Assembly (NCBI RefSeq): GCF_900095885.1
Contig: NZ_LT615367.1
Location: 744,001 to 808,000 of the forward strand
DNA from: Dickeya aquatica
GTDB taxonomy: Bacteria; Pseudomonadota; Gammaproteobacteria; Enterobacterales; Enterobacteriaceae
Reading direction: 5' to 3'
Length of the DNA stretch: 64,000 nucleotides
Part shown: positions 19,565 through 27,924 of the stretch, piece after piece
Layout: every line of letters starts with the position of its first letter
Numbering within the stretch: position 1 is the first letter of the stretch
Made by a program: the position numbers and the translations under genes
Notes under the pieces: generated by a model
Told to the model about the DNA's origin: nothing
Database searches by the model: none
Seen by the model: only the letters and a program-made list of their open reading frames with translations

Positions 19565-21301
19565 ATGGGTAGAGTAGAATGGTTTCCTGATTATTATGAG
19601 TTAGTATTCAAATGCCTTGATTATAGCATAGCATTGCGTGTCTACGAGTTCTTAAGTATTCGCAGATTTATAAAATTATTTAGATTAAAAAATGGTTATG
19701 TCATGAAAAATCTATATGGTGGTATTTTGCTGTCTAAAGATAGATTCATATGGTTAGCTGTGCTAATAATATTTTCTTTCAGATTTATTATCAGCTCTAC
19801 AACGGAAATTGTTGGAGGGCAATATGATACTGATGCACTTGCCTATTTAGTTAATGCTGGTTACTGGGGGCATTCACAGGATCCAATCCGCCCACCATTC
19901 TTCCCTTTATTAGGGTGGCTGGTGATGAAAAGTGGTATACCATTTCGCTTGTTTCTTGAAGTCGCTTTTATTGCATCAACAACTTGGCTTGCTTCTTTAT
20001 TGAGGAAAGAATTTGGTCGGCTTCTGGCAATTGCAGTGTCAGTGGTTGTTATACTCAACCCATATACTATTAGGAGCTTTACTGAGGCACAAAGAGAACC
20101 TGTCTTATTAATATTGTATATTGTCGGGTTCAGTATTGTTCTGAATATACTGCAACATATTAAGCAGGGTAAGGTACCCTATCTTTTGGGGGCTGCTTTT
20201 TCTTTTAATTTGGCATTTATTATTTTAACGAGGGAAGGTGAAGAAGTTTTTTCTGTTGTCCTTATCGCTTCACTGGCACTCTCTATCTTGTTTTTTTATC
20301 GGAAAGTTCAAAAGAAGAAGCTTATATATCTTCTCGTGATAGCATTATTGCCTATTTTTATTTTACTGAAAATTGTATCGTCCTTGAATTATAGTTTTTT
20401 TGGTGTTGATGGTTATAGAGGCCTTTTTTCTTATGAGGTTAAACTGCTAAATCAGCTTAATCGTATAAAATCTGACGATGCTCTGAGGTATGCGCCTATA
20501 ACAACGAATACTTTTAGACTTGCCCTTGAGAAAAGTCCTGCATTTGCAGAGTTTGCTTCTGACATAACACGACGAGATGGTTACTATGAGCTGCTTCGAG
20601 AACACTCATCGTCTTTTGTCGGTAAGAGAGAAATAGACCCAACACGGACTATTTGGGCGATAAATAATGCATTAGATAGTAAGTATGCTCAAGATGGACA
20701 TATTAAGGCTCTAAAATTAAGCGCAGCTACTCAGGAGCTCGATAAGTTACTGAATGAAGGTGCTCTCCCTTCCTATACGCTAGCTGTTCCTTACCCTTTT
20801 GACCCTAATTTAAATCATTGGATTGGTGATATCATATCCTCTTCATTTTATTTATTAAAAGATACGGTTTTTTTAACTGGTGATTTTTCCGGTTTAGGTG
20901 CTCGCAGCGATTTTGATCCCGAAAACTTTAATAATGCATATAATCGTCGGCCTTCGATTGTACCAAAGCAATTTGATGGGCGGATGCATAAAATAAGAGA
21001 ATTTATTGTTTCTCATTATGAAAATATACTTATCTTGGTCTGTTTTTTGGTTTTGCTTTTGCCTTCAAGAAAAATGAGCATCACTGGCTTGGTCTGGATG
21101 GGGATTATCTCAGCTTGTTTACTTGCTCGTACATTAGTCACCTCTATTCTTTTTACGAGTGTTGCTCCTGTCAGCCGGTATATGGTATTTTCAGCGCCTT
21201 TGTTTTCGATCTGGTTCGTTATATTCCTTTTCTTTTTGAAATCAAAATTTTTATCTTTTAAGAAAGTTGCGGAAAATACGTCTCCAGGTGATAACGCATA
21301 A
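19565..21301 (+). CDS. GT-C-like multipass membrane protein
   Basis: The 578-residue product has roughly ten hydrophobic helices and a large soluble loop (about 300-470). After the first helix comes an acidic motif (GGQYDTDAL), then IRPPFFPLLG. This resembles the Asp motif and the RPPLYP segment of GT-C glycosyltransferases (ArnT/PMT fold), which use polyprenyl-phosphate sugars on the periplasmic side. I infer a periplasmic glycosyl or other transferase that decorates O antigen. A polymerase-like role is less likely in a Wzm/Wzt system. The start is uncertain: ATG 19565 has no clear SD and ATG 19703 is also possible. Confidence 0.55.
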   Translation: MGRVEWFPDYYELVFKCLDYSIALRVYEFLSIRRFIKLFRLKNGYVMKNLYGGILLSKDRFIWLAVLIIFSFRFIISSTTEIVGGQYDTDALAYLVNAGYWGHSQDPIRPPFFPLLGWLVMKSGIPFRLFLEVAFIASTTWLASLLRKEFGRLLAIAVSVVVILNPYTIRSFTEAQREPVLLILYIVGFSIVLNILQHIKQGKVPYLLGAAFSFNLAFIILTREGEEVFSVVLIASLALSILFFYRKVQKKKLIYLLVIALLPIFILLKIVSSLNYSFFGVDGYRGLFSYEVKLLNQLNRIKSDDALRYAPITTNTFRLALEKSPAFAEFASDITRRDGYYELLREHSSSFVGKREIDPTRTIWAINNALDSKYAQDGHIKALKLSAATQELDKLLNEGALPSYTLAVPYPFDPNLNHWIGDIISSSFYLLKDTVFLTGDFSGLGARSDFDPENFNNAYNRRPSIVPKQFDGRMHKIREFIVSHYENILILVCFLVLLLPSRKMSITGLVWMGIISACLLARTLVTSILFTSVAPVSRYMVFSAPLFSIWFVIFLFFLKSKFLSFKKVAENTSPGDNA

Positions 21302-21332
21302 GTCACATTGGGAATGATTGCAGTTTTAACGT

Positions 21333-21367
21333 AAACGCCATCCTGATTTTTTGGATGGCGTTTTTTT
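21333..21367 (+). terminator. Rho-independent terminator closing the plus-strand O-antigen operon
   Basis: An 11-bp perfect stem (AAACGCCATCC/GGATGGCGTTT) is followed by seven T. It ends the RfaH-type operon that began at 8.6 kb and separates it from the convergent minus-strand genes. Confidence 0.88.
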
Positions 21368-21479
21368 ATTATGAAGTCTGTTTTTTGTTAATCTATTATT
21401 GTTGCGAGGATGTATGTTCCTGTGAATAGGATAATAGGTTTTAAATATCTGCATGCTTATTTGATGAAGGCGATTTTTA

Positions 21480-22229
21480 TCAAAAATTGAAGTGATATCT
21501 CAAATAACTTCTTAGATACCAACAGAAATGACGTGATAGTATTTTTCTGTTGTTATAGGCACCAAGATGGGTTGCTTTTATATTGGGATAGTAGGTAATG
21601 CTTATATTCTCTTTATGGGCTCTTCTGCAAATATCTACGTCTTCAAAGTACATAAAGAATTTTTCGTTGAAACCGTTTAGCTTCCTATAGATTTCTGACC
21701 GAAAAAGCAAAAATGAACCTGCCGCCCAGTCAATGGGAATCGGCTTTTCAATGCTGGCTTTGTCATATATGTCCGGGCGGGTGCTTTTGAAAAGCGCTAT
21801 CCAGGGGGTGAGTAATGATGGGAATTTTTTTATTGAGTACTCCAGCTGTGTTTTTTCACTATCTTTAAATAGGTTGATCGTACATATCGCTGGTTTTTCT
21901 TTTTTTACTATTTCATAGAGACTTTCTAAATCATTTTTTTCAATGATTACGTCAGGGTTTAGTACAAGGAAGAAATCCGAGTCGGATATTTTTAATTGAT
22001 GATAGCAATGATTGTAAACGAAGTTGTTATTTTGAGCGAAACCTAACCCATAGCTTTCATTAAGCAATATAATAGCTGACTTCTTTGCATGCTCAATCAG
22101 TTCTGGCGTGGCTGGCGTATTACATTTTAGTATAACGCTAAAATCTTCCGACAGCTTAGACAGGACATTACTTTTTATAATTAGCTCGTCACTGTTATGA
22201 TTAACAACAGAGATGAAAATTTTATTCAA
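21480..22229 (-). CDS. GT2 glycosyltransferase, WbbL/rhamnosyltransferase-like
   Basis: This 249-residue cytoplasmic glycosyltransferase has the GT-A features of rhamnosyltransferases: an N-terminal strand ISVVNHNS, the acidic site LVLNPDVII near residue 95, WAAGSFLLFR, and FFMYFEDVDICRRA, which is typical of WbbL-type enzymes. It probably transfers L-rhamnose from the dTDP-L-rhamnose made by rmlBADC. That fits an adaptor rhamnosyltransferase acting after the first aminosugar. It is transcribed with the WbpM-like gene, whose stop lies four bases upstream of its start. Confidence 0.8.
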   Translation of the reverse strand: MNKIFISVVNHNSDELIIKSNVLSKLSEDFSVILKCNTPATPELIEHAKKSAIILLNESYGLGFAQNNNFVYNHCYHQLKISDSDFFLVLNPDVIIEKNDLESLYEIVKKEKPAICTINLFKDSEKTQLEYSIKKFPSLLTPWIALFKSTRPDIYDKASIEKPIPIDWAAGSFLLFRSEIYRKLNGFNEKFFMYFEDVDICRRAHKENISITYYPNIKATHLGAYNNRKILSRHFCWYLRSYLRYHFNF

Positions 22230-22233
22230 AATA

Positions 22234-24111
22234 TCAAGCCTTCTTACTTAGAGTTGGGGTGTATCCTGTCGGAGCCGTTAGTAAAATGCTTTTGATGGAT
22301 TCAACATCAAAATCATGGCAGCATTTATCGAGTCTTTCTAATAATAGCTGCATATCTTGCCAGCTTAGTTTTTCTTCTTGTGCCGTCATGATTTTAGGAT
22401 GATCGGTTCCTTCAACATTTTCACCGATCAACAGTTCTTCATATAGTTTTTCGCCAGGACGCAATCCGGTAAATTTGATAGCGATATCTCCTTCATCGCT
22501 GTATCCCTCAATATATTCTTTCATTCCCATGAGATTGATCATTCGGCGCGCCAGGTCGAGAATTTTGACCGGTTCCCCCATATCCAGTACAAACACTTGA
22601 CCATTCATACCCATAGCGCCTGCCTGTATCACAAGCTGTGCAGCTTCAGGGATTAACATGAAATAACGAATAATATCAGGATGGGTTACGGTAACCGGCC
22701 CGCCCTGGCGAATCTGTTTTTTAAACAATGGTACAACAGATCCTGATGAGCCCAGCACATTGCCAAAACGAACCATGGTAAATATGGTCTGGTTTTGACG
22801 TTCTGCCAGTGCTTGCAGAATGAGCTCTGCCATGCGTTTGCTGGTTCCCATGATGTTGGTTGGGCGAACCGCTTTATCTGTTGAGATCAGAGTGAAGTTG
22901 GCCACACCTTCGGCAATGGCGGCTTCTGCACAGGCAAGCGTACCAAAAACGTTATTGCGAATGCCTTCAATCACATTCTCTTCAACCAGGGGCACATGTT
23001 TATAGGCGGCAGCGTGGTAAATCGTCTCGACCTGATTGGCTTTGATGAGCTTTTGTACCCGGTTCTGTTTTTGTACGGAGCCGAGCGCGGTAACAATTTT
23101 TGTTTCCAGTTTCAGCCGTTTTTTAATGCTTTGTAATTCTTGATCAATGGTGTAGAGGTTGTACTCATTTAATTCAAATAGCACTAAAACCCGAGGGCGT
23201 TGTGTCAGAATTTGCCGGCATAATTCTGAGCCGATCGAGCCGCCAGCCCCCGTCACCATGACAGATTTGCCCGTAATATTTTTAGCCATCAGTTGCCTGT
23301 CGGCATCAACGGCTTCACGCCCCAGCAAGTCCGCTACATCCAGATCGCGTATTTCGGTCGCAATGGCTTTACCCGCGGCAATATCCTCAACAGAGGGAAC
23401 CGATTGCACTTCTATCGGCCAATGTGACAATCTTTCCAGTAACCGCAAACGCTGACCTTTCTTAATATTATTAATCGCCAATAACAATTTTACGGGTTGA
23501 TAGAGTGGTTTTAATTTTTCAAACTCGCTGCTGCTATGAACCCGGATACCACAAATGATTTGGCCGACTTTCTTTTCATCATCATCGAAAATGACGACCG
23601 GATGATATTCATCTCCCTGAATAAGGGCGTAAAGCAAGTCTCTGCCTGTAGACCCCGCACCGTAGATAAAAACGTTTGGTTTCTGGCGTTTATAATAGTG
23701 ATAATAAAACGTGCGGATGAGAACGCGTGGGCTACCCAGAGCCAGTGTTGCCAGACCGGCGTAAATAAAAGGTACGCTACGTGGCACGAATGATTGAAAA
23801 AAGAAACTGCTTAATGTCAGGCTGATGGCCGAGAGAATCACTGACAAAAAAACGTACCCCATCGCGGGTAGCATCATGTAACGCAATACGGCCCGATACA
23901 TGCCGCAGCGAATGAAAACCAGAATAGTGATAGAAAGTGTGACCGCAAGACTGGCGATTTCCGCGTATCCGACGGGAAAAGTGACGGTGCCCAGACGCAC
24001 AGCCACAGCCAGATAGAGAGAGATAATGATGGCGATAACGTCATACAGTACCGTCACGATGCGCTTTTGGGCGCGCTCAGCGTTAAGCAAAAGCGGAATA
24101 AATTTTAACAT
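22234..24111 (-). CDS. Membrane-bound nucleotide-sugar 4,6-dehydratase (WbpM/CapD/FlaA1 family)
   Basis: The 625-residue protein has about four N-terminal transmembrane helices (1-125), a CoA-binding-like Rossmann segment (IYGAGSTGRDLL, about 147-260), and a C-terminal SDR domain beginning at MVTGAGGSIGSEL (about 285). Catalysis would use the Asp/Lys pair of LISTDKAVRPTN and the later MGTSKRMAE. The family makes UDP-2-acetamido-4-keto-2,6-dideoxyhexose from UDP-GlcNAc, the precursor of QuiNAc and FucNAc. The start is ATG 24111. A TTG one codon upstream is less likely. It is divergent from the SDR gene at 24265. Confidence 0.9.
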   Translation of the reverse strand: MLKFIPLLLNAERAQKRIVTVLYDVIAIIISLYLAVAVRLGTVTFPVGYAEIASLAVTLSITILVFIRCGMYRAVLRYMMLPAMGYVFLSVILSAISLTLSSFFFQSFVPRSVPFIYAGLATLALGSPRVLIRTFYYHYYKRQKPNVFIYGAGSTGRDLLYALIQGDEYHPVVIFDDDEKKVGQIICGIRVHSSSEFEKLKPLYQPVKLLLAINNIKKGQRLRLLERLSHWPIEVQSVPSVEDIAAGKAIATEIRDLDVADLLGREAVDADRQLMAKNITGKSVMVTGAGGSIGSELCRQILTQRPRVLVLFELNEYNLYTIDQELQSIKKRLKLETKIVTALGSVQKQNRVQKLIKANQVETIYHAAAYKHVPLVEENVIEGIRNNVFGTLACAEAAIAEGVANFTLISTDKAVRPTNIMGTSKRMAELILQALAERQNQTIFTMVRFGNVLGSSGSVVPLFKKQIRQGGPVTVTHPDIIRYFMLIPEAAQLVIQAGAMGMNGQVFVLDMGEPVKILDLARRMINLMGMKEYIEGYSDEGDIAIKFTGLRPGEKLYEELLIGENVEGTDHPKIMTAQEEKLSWQDMQLLLERLDKCCHDFDVESIKSILLTAPTGYTPTLSKKA

Positions 24112-24264
24112 CAAGGGCCTGAATGTTTGGATGCGACAGTAAAGTGGTATTAATCGGGTATTTTAGTGGTCTGTTAATGTCTTGACCAGTCGTGCGATGC
24201 TGAATTTTGGTTAAAGATCTTGTGACGGTCATCATGTCTGTGTGCTTTTAATCAGGTAATCATC
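24112..24264. promoter_or_regulatory. Divergent promoter region
   Basis: This 153-base gap separates two diverging O-antigen genes (WbpM-like on minus, reductase on plus) and must carry promoters for both. TTAATGTCTTGACC and a TTGTGACGGTCATCATG segment are visible. I cannot assign exact -35 and -10 boxes with confidence. No ops element is seen here. Confidence 0.35.
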
Positions 24265-25227
24265 TTGAAGATATTCGTAACAGGTAGCAGTGGTTTTGTC
24301 GGCACACGAGTGGTGAAACTGGCGCAACAGCAGGGCATAACCTGTCTGGAGCAGCGCAGTTTACGTGGGGAAGATATTGATAATAGCTCAGTTTTTCGCG
24401 CTGACCTGACGGAGTCAACTGACTGGATGCCCGCATTACGCGATGTTGATGTGATTGTGCATTGTGCTGCCAGGGTTCATCAGATGAGTGACAAACAGGG
24501 CGCGTTGGCGCTTTATCGGCAGACGAATGTCGCCGGCACGTTGCGATTAGCCAGACAAGCGAGTGAAGCCGGAGTCAAACGCTTTATTTTTATCAGCTCA
24601 GTCAAAGTAAATGGTGAATCCACCCCCTTTGGCCAGCCTTTCCTTCCTGAGGTTATCATCCCCCCGGCCGATCCTTATGCATTAAGCAAGTTCGAAGCAG
24701 AACAAGGGTTACTGGCTTTATCGCGCGAAACCGGGCTTGAGGTGGTGATTATTCGTCCACCGTTAGTCTATGGGCCGGGGGTGAAGGCCAATTTTCAGGC
24801 CATGATGCGCTGGGTAATGAGGGGCGTGCCGCTGCCATTGGCGGCGGTAGATAACCGCCGTAGTCTGGTATTTGTCGATAATCTGGTCAGTTTGGTGTTG
24901 TTGTGTCTGGATAATCCGCAAGCGGTAGGTAAGGTGTGGATGGTTTCCGACGATCATGATGTCTCTACGGCGACATTATTGGCTGATATGGCTCGTGCGT
25001 TAGGGGTGAGAAATCGTAGTTGGCGGTGTCCGGTGTCCTTGCTGAGATGTGCGGCGACGATAGTGGGTAAAGGTGCGATGGTGGAACGTTTAGTCGGGTC
25101 ACTACAAGTCGATGTCTCTGATACCCGGCAATGTCTTGGCTGGCAACCCGCTATCCCCTATCATCAGGCCATGTCAATTACCGCGCGAGCGCTTTTAGCG
25201 CAATCTGGTGATGCAAAAAAGCGATGA
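24265..25227 (+). CDS. NAD-dependent 4-ketoreductase/epimerase, WreQ/WbpV-like
   Basis: This 320-residue SDR has TGSSGFVGTRVV at the N-terminus, HCAARVHQM, FISSVKVNGE and the catalytic Tyr-x3-Lys in DPYALSKFEAEQ. The length and motifs fit the enzymes that reduce the 4-keto product of WbpM-type dehydratases to N-acetylquinovosamine or its epimer. The start codon is TTG 24265 after CAGGTAAT, and no in-frame ATG precedes the Rossmann motif. It pairs with the dehydratase diverging on its left and the sugar-phosphate transferase 54 bases on its right. Confidence 0.8.
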   Translation: MKIFVTGSSGFVGTRVVKLAQQQGITCLEQRSLRGEDIDNSSVFRADLTESTDWMPALRDVDVIVHCAARVHQMSDKQGALALYRQTNVAGTLRLARQASEAGVKRFIFISSVKVNGESTPFGQPFLPEVIIPPADPYALSKFEAEQGLLALSRETGLEVVIIRPPLVYGPGVKANFQAMMRWVMRGVPLPLAAVDNRRSLVFVDNLVSLVLLCLDNPQAVGKVWMVSDDHDVSTATLLADMARALGVRNRSWRCPVSLLRCAATIVGKGAMVERLVGSLQVDVSDTRQCLGWQPAIPYHQAMSITARALLAQSGDAKKR

Positions 25228-25281
25228 TGCCAGGGGCAACCCTGCCCTTAAGACAGAATCTGAAAAAGTTGAGCGATAATT

Positions 25282-25830
25282 ATGCTGCGTGTTTTTGATG
25301 TTGTGTTTGCCCTGATTGGGCTGCTGTGCCTGTGGCCTGTGATGGTAGTTATTTATGTGCTGGGACTATTTGATACCGGCTCCCCTGTGTTTATTCAACA
25401 GCGTGTAGGTAAACATCAGCGCCCGTTTCACCTTATCAAATTTCGCACTATGGCGGTGAAAACAGAATCGGTCGCGACACATCTGGCCAGCCGCAGTGCT
25501 ATCACGCCGCTGGGCGCTTTTTTGCGCAAAACCAAATTAGATGAGCTGCCACAATTGATTAATGTTCTTAAGGGTGAGATGAGTCTGGTCGGGCCTCGCC
25601 CTTGCCTGTTCAACCAGCAGGAATTGATTACCGAGCGCCAGGATCGAGGTGTATTCGAGGTACTACCAGGGATTACAGGGCTGGCTCAGGTTAGTGGAAT
25701 AGATATGTCTACGCCACAGAAGCTGGCGCAATGCGATCAACAGATGATCAAGACGATGAGCGTGACACACTATTTTACGTATCTGGTGCAAACCGTTATC
25801 GGCAAAGGGTCAGGAGATCGGGTTCGCTAA
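25282..25830 (+). CDS. Monotopic phosphoglycosyl transferase initiating O-antigen synthesis
   Basis: The 182-residue protein is the minimal catalytic form of the polyprenyl-phosphate sugar-1-phosphate transferase family (PglC, WcaJ C-terminus, WreU). It has one re-entrant hydrophobic segment (about 7-30), [11 protein letters not shown], the catalytic Asp-Glu pair in [18 protein letters not shown], and [10 protein letters not shown]. It transfers a sugar-1-phosphate to undecaprenyl phosphate at the inner membrane. Given the neighbours, the sugar is probably QuiNAc or its 4-keto precursor. This suggests chain initiation does not depend on WecA. Confidence 0.88.
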   Translation: MLRVFDVVFALIGLLCLWPVMVVIYVLGLFDTGSPVFIQQRVGKHQRPFHLIKFRTMAVKTESVATHLASRSAITPLGAFLRKTKLDELPQLINVLKGEMSLVGPRPCLFNQQELITERQDRGVFEVLPGITGLAQVSGIDMSTPQKLAQCDQQMIKTMSVTHYFTYLVQTVIGKGSGDRVR

Positions 25831-25994
25831 TAACAACAAGCCCGTATTCTCCGGTGCATAATCGTCAGCAGAGCGATGATGAACGGCAGATAGAGCCCCT
25901 GGTTTAAACGTGTACATTAAAGCTTCAACTCTGTGGCAACATTTACACTCCGGCTCTCCTTTCCTGGGGCAATTTCGGGTAACCTGAAGGGTCT

Positions 25995-26030
25995 TGGTGG
26001 CAGGTTAAGTCTTTATCTTGTCTGCCACCA
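25995..26030. repeat. Inverted repeat in the lpxP upstream region
   Basis: TGGTGGCAG and CTGCCACCA form a perfect 9-bp stem around an 18-nt loop, with ATCCTCTTTTTT following. It lies in the 317-base gap between the phosphoglycosyl transferase and lpxP. It could terminate the first or form a 5' leader structure of the second. Confidence 0.4.
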
Positions 26031-26147
26031 TAAATCCTCTTTTTTCACATTAACTGTGTATTCCTCTGGGTTACCTGGATAACGGCGTTGTCGTGCATGG
26101 TTGGTTTGTAAAAACTGGCCGGCATCGTATTCAAGAAGACATTCATC

Positions 26148-27068
26148 ATGACTCAACAAAGGTTCACTCGGGATTTGCTCCACCCCCGTTATTGGTTACT
26201 GTGGTGCGGCCTGGCCACATTATTCCTGTTGGTACAATTACCTTATCCACTGCTGATGCGTTTAGGCAGTTGCATGGGACGAGGCTCCCGTTATTTTCTC
26301 AAACGCCGTGTTGCCGTGGCTCGTCGCAATCTGGAACTTTGTTTCCCGGATATGCCGGTTGAAAAACGTGAGAGTATGCTGGAGGCGAATTTTGCATCTC
26401 TTGGCATGGCGCTGATGGAAACCGGCATGGCCTGGTTTTGGTCAGACAGGCGTGTACGGGCATGGTTTGATGTCTCCGGTTTTGAACATCTCCAGCATGC
26501 CAGTCGAGAACACCGTGGCGTCATGGTTATCGGCGTTCATTTTATGTCGCTGGAGCTCGGTGGCCGTGCTATGGGGCTTTGCCAGCCAATGATGGCGATG
26601 TATCGACGTCATAACAATAAGGTCATGGAGCTGGTGCAGACCTGGGGACGTTCGCGTTCGAATAAGGCGATGATTGACCGTAAGGATTTACGCGGCATGG
26701 TGCAGGCACTGAAAAGTGGTGAAGCCGTATGGTTTGCACCCGACCAGGATTACGGCCCGAAAGGTAGTGTGTTTGCGCCATTTTTTGCCGTTGAACAGGC
26801 GGCGACGACCTCGGGCACGTTTACCATTCATCGTTTGGCGAAGCCGGCGATTATTACGACGGTGCTGATTCGTAAACCGGGCTTTCGAGGCTACCACCTG
26901 GTTATTGAGCCTGAGTTGCAGGATTACCCCTGTGATGATCAACAACAGGCCGCACACTATATGAATCAGATTATCGAGCGGGAAATTCTGCGGGCACCAG
27001 AGCAGTATTTATGGCTGCATCGTCGTTTTAAGACCCGGCCTTGCGGTGAAGCATCGCTGTACTGCTAA
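26148..27068 (+). CDS. lpxP: Lipid A palmitoleoyl/lauroyl acyltransferase LpxP-type
   Basis: The 306-residue inner-membrane enzyme adds a secondary acyl chain to Kdo2-lipid IVA. It has one N-terminal membrane helix (HPRYWLLWCGLATLFLLVQLP). The catalytic H-x4-E motif is GVHFMSLELGG, then APDQDYGPKGS. The C-terminus TRPCGEASLYC aligns with LpxP rather than LpxL, as does the GLCQPMMA segment. In E. coli LpxP is the cold-induced palmitoleoyl transferase. Cold regulation here is not proven, though the gene has a long 5' region with a hairpin. LpxL is the alternative identity. Confidence 0.85.
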   Translation: MTQQRFTRDLLHPRYWLLWCGLATLFLLVQLPYPLLMRLGSCMGRGSRYFLKRRVAVARRNLELCFPDMPVEKRESMLEANFASLGMALMETGMAWFWSDRRVRAWFDVSGFEHLQHASREHRGVMVIGVHFMSLELGGRAMGLCQPMMAMYRRHNNKVMELVQTWGRSRSNKAMIDRKDLRGMVQALKSGEAVWFAPDQDYGPKGSVFAPFFAVEQAATTSGTFTIHRLAKPAIITTVLIRKPGFRGYHLVIEPELQDYPCDDQQQAAHYMNQIIEREILRAPEQYLWLHRRFKTRPCGEASLYC

Positions 27069-27073
27069 ATCTG

Positions 27074-27095
27074 CGGCACCTCGATGGTGCCGTTT
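27074..27095 (+). terminator. Terminator after lpxP
   Basis: A CGGCACC/GGTGCCG stem with a 5-nt loop is followed by TTTATT, five bases after the stop codon. Confidence 0.65.
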
Positions 27096-27159
27096 ATTGT
27101 GCTTCGTCGTAGGCGTGTGTCCTGCCGGTTGGGTGTTAGTCTCGGGTTTTATTGAGCAC

Positions 27160-27186
27160 AAAAAAGCGGCCACCAGAGGTGGCCGC
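27160..27186 (-). terminator. Rho-independent terminator of the small-protein transcript
   Basis: On the minus strand a 9-bp perfect stem (GCGGCCACC/GGTGGCCGC, 3-nt loop) is followed by six T. It sits 26 bases after the stop of the 28-aa gene and marks the end of a minus-strand transcript about 280 nt long. Confidence 0.88.
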
Positions 27187-27212
27187 AATAAGAAGGAGAG
27201 ATTGAGTGATGC

Positions 27213-27299
27213 TTAGCGAAACAGAGCGTATGGGTTAACACCGCGATAGGTTTTGCCCAACGCTTTTAATACTTGAGTGATTTGACGGACAATACTCAT
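27213..27299 (-). CDS. AzuC-like 28-residue amphipathic small protein
   Basis: The frame encodes 28 residues (start MSIVRQITQV, end NPYALFR). E. coli AzuC, as I remember it, is also 28 residues and ends GNMFR. The two share the pattern K-T-aromatic-basic-x-V-x-P near residues 16-23 and a terminal hydrophobic-Phe-Arg. The first half is a basic amphipathic helix suited to peripheral membrane binding. E. coli AzuC associates with GlpD at the membrane, and its RNA also acts as an sRNA. The gene follows a second small ORF and precedes a strong terminator. The SD is weak (GGGG, about 9 bases before the ATG). It is too short for standard gene callers. Confidence 0.6.
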   Translation of the reverse strand: MSIVRQITQVLKALGKTYRGVNPYALFR

Positions 27300-27326
27300 C
27301 AGCTTTACCCCACACACTTAATAGAA

Positions 27327-27398
27327 TTAGTTGTTGAACATACCGAAATTAACGGTGAAGTTTTCAAACATAGCGATAACTTTTTTCAGAAATGTCAT
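27327..27398 (-). CDS. 23-residue small protein upstream of the AzuC-like gene
   Basis: ATG 27398 follows GAGAGGA by about eight bases, a good SD. It encodes 23 residues (MTFLKKVIAMFENF, ending GMFNN). The K-x2-I-x2-MF-x-N pattern aligns with the N-terminal half of E. coli AzuC (RKILKSMFNN), so the two small genes may be diverged paralogues or two parts of one ancestral element. It is the first gene of the CRP-flanked minus-strand transcript. No known function can be assigned. Confidence 0.5.
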   Translation of the reverse strand: MTFLKKVIAMFENFTVNFGMFNN

Positions 27399-27429
27399 TG
27401 TCGTATTCCTCTCGTTGATTCATTATTTA

Positions 27430-27445
27430 TGTGATGCTCTTCACG
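27430..27445. promoter_or_regulatory. CRP box (downstream site) of the small-protein promoter
   Basis: TGTGA-TGCTCT-TCACG matches the CRP half-sites at 9 of 10 core bases. It lies at the predicted transcription start, a position that would block RNA polymerase, so repression is the likely effect. Confidence 0.65.
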
Positions 27446-27451
27446 GTTTTA

Positions 27452-27480
27452 AAGATACACCGAGCTTAAAAAGGGGTCAA
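27452..27480 (-). promoter_or_regulatory. Sigma-70 promoter of the small-protein transcript
   Basis: On the minus strand TTGACC and TATCTT are separated by 17 bases, placing the start of transcription near 27445, about 47 bases before the first small ORF. Confidence 0.6.
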
Positions 27481-27486
27481 CTTTTT

Positions 27487-27502
27487 TGTGAAGCTCATCA
27501 CA
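27487..27502. promoter_or_regulatory. CRP box (upstream site), perfect core palindrome
   Basis: TGTGA-AGCTCA-TCACA is a perfect CRP core. It is embedded in a longer symmetric frame with A/T tracts (CAACTTTTTT on one side, AAAAAAAGTTG on the other). It is centred about 50 bases upstream of the predicted start site on the minus strand. Confidence 0.8.
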
Positions 27503-27761
27503 AAAAAAGTTGAGCGCATCGTCTGCATATTCTGAACCTTCGTTTTATTTTCTTTGAGACTCAATATGTTGCCTGTTGTATTGCGTTCGGAGTGCATTTT
27601 ACCTGCTTACCGCACGGGGTTCTGTTTCATCTGGCGTGACCTGTTGAAGCATCATACCGGCTGAGCCTGACTGGAATAGCAGTTGAAATGGTGCTCCAGA
27701 AGGCAGGATAATCTGCCGCCTTAATAGCAACTGACAGAGTTCAGCCTCTCTGTAACGCAAT

Positions 27762-27777
27762 AGCTAATCGTTTGCGT
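27762..27777. promoter_or_regulatory. Candidate PurR box upstream of ghxP
   Basis: AGCTAATCGTTTGCGT matches 12 of 16 positions of the PurR consensus ACGCAAACGTTTGCGT. It lies about 150 bases upstream of the purine permease gene. A second half-site ACGCAA occurs eight bases before it. Confidence 0.4.
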
Positions 27778-27924
27778 ACCGGGCAGGCGTGGGGAAGTGG
27801 CGGTCTATCTTGCATCTGATAAACCATCAGGTGTCTGCCCATTGACTCCACACAGGCCGGGCATATGCCCGATAACCTGATAACCATAATACGTGATAAC
27901 AACGACAATTCAGGGGGATATACC

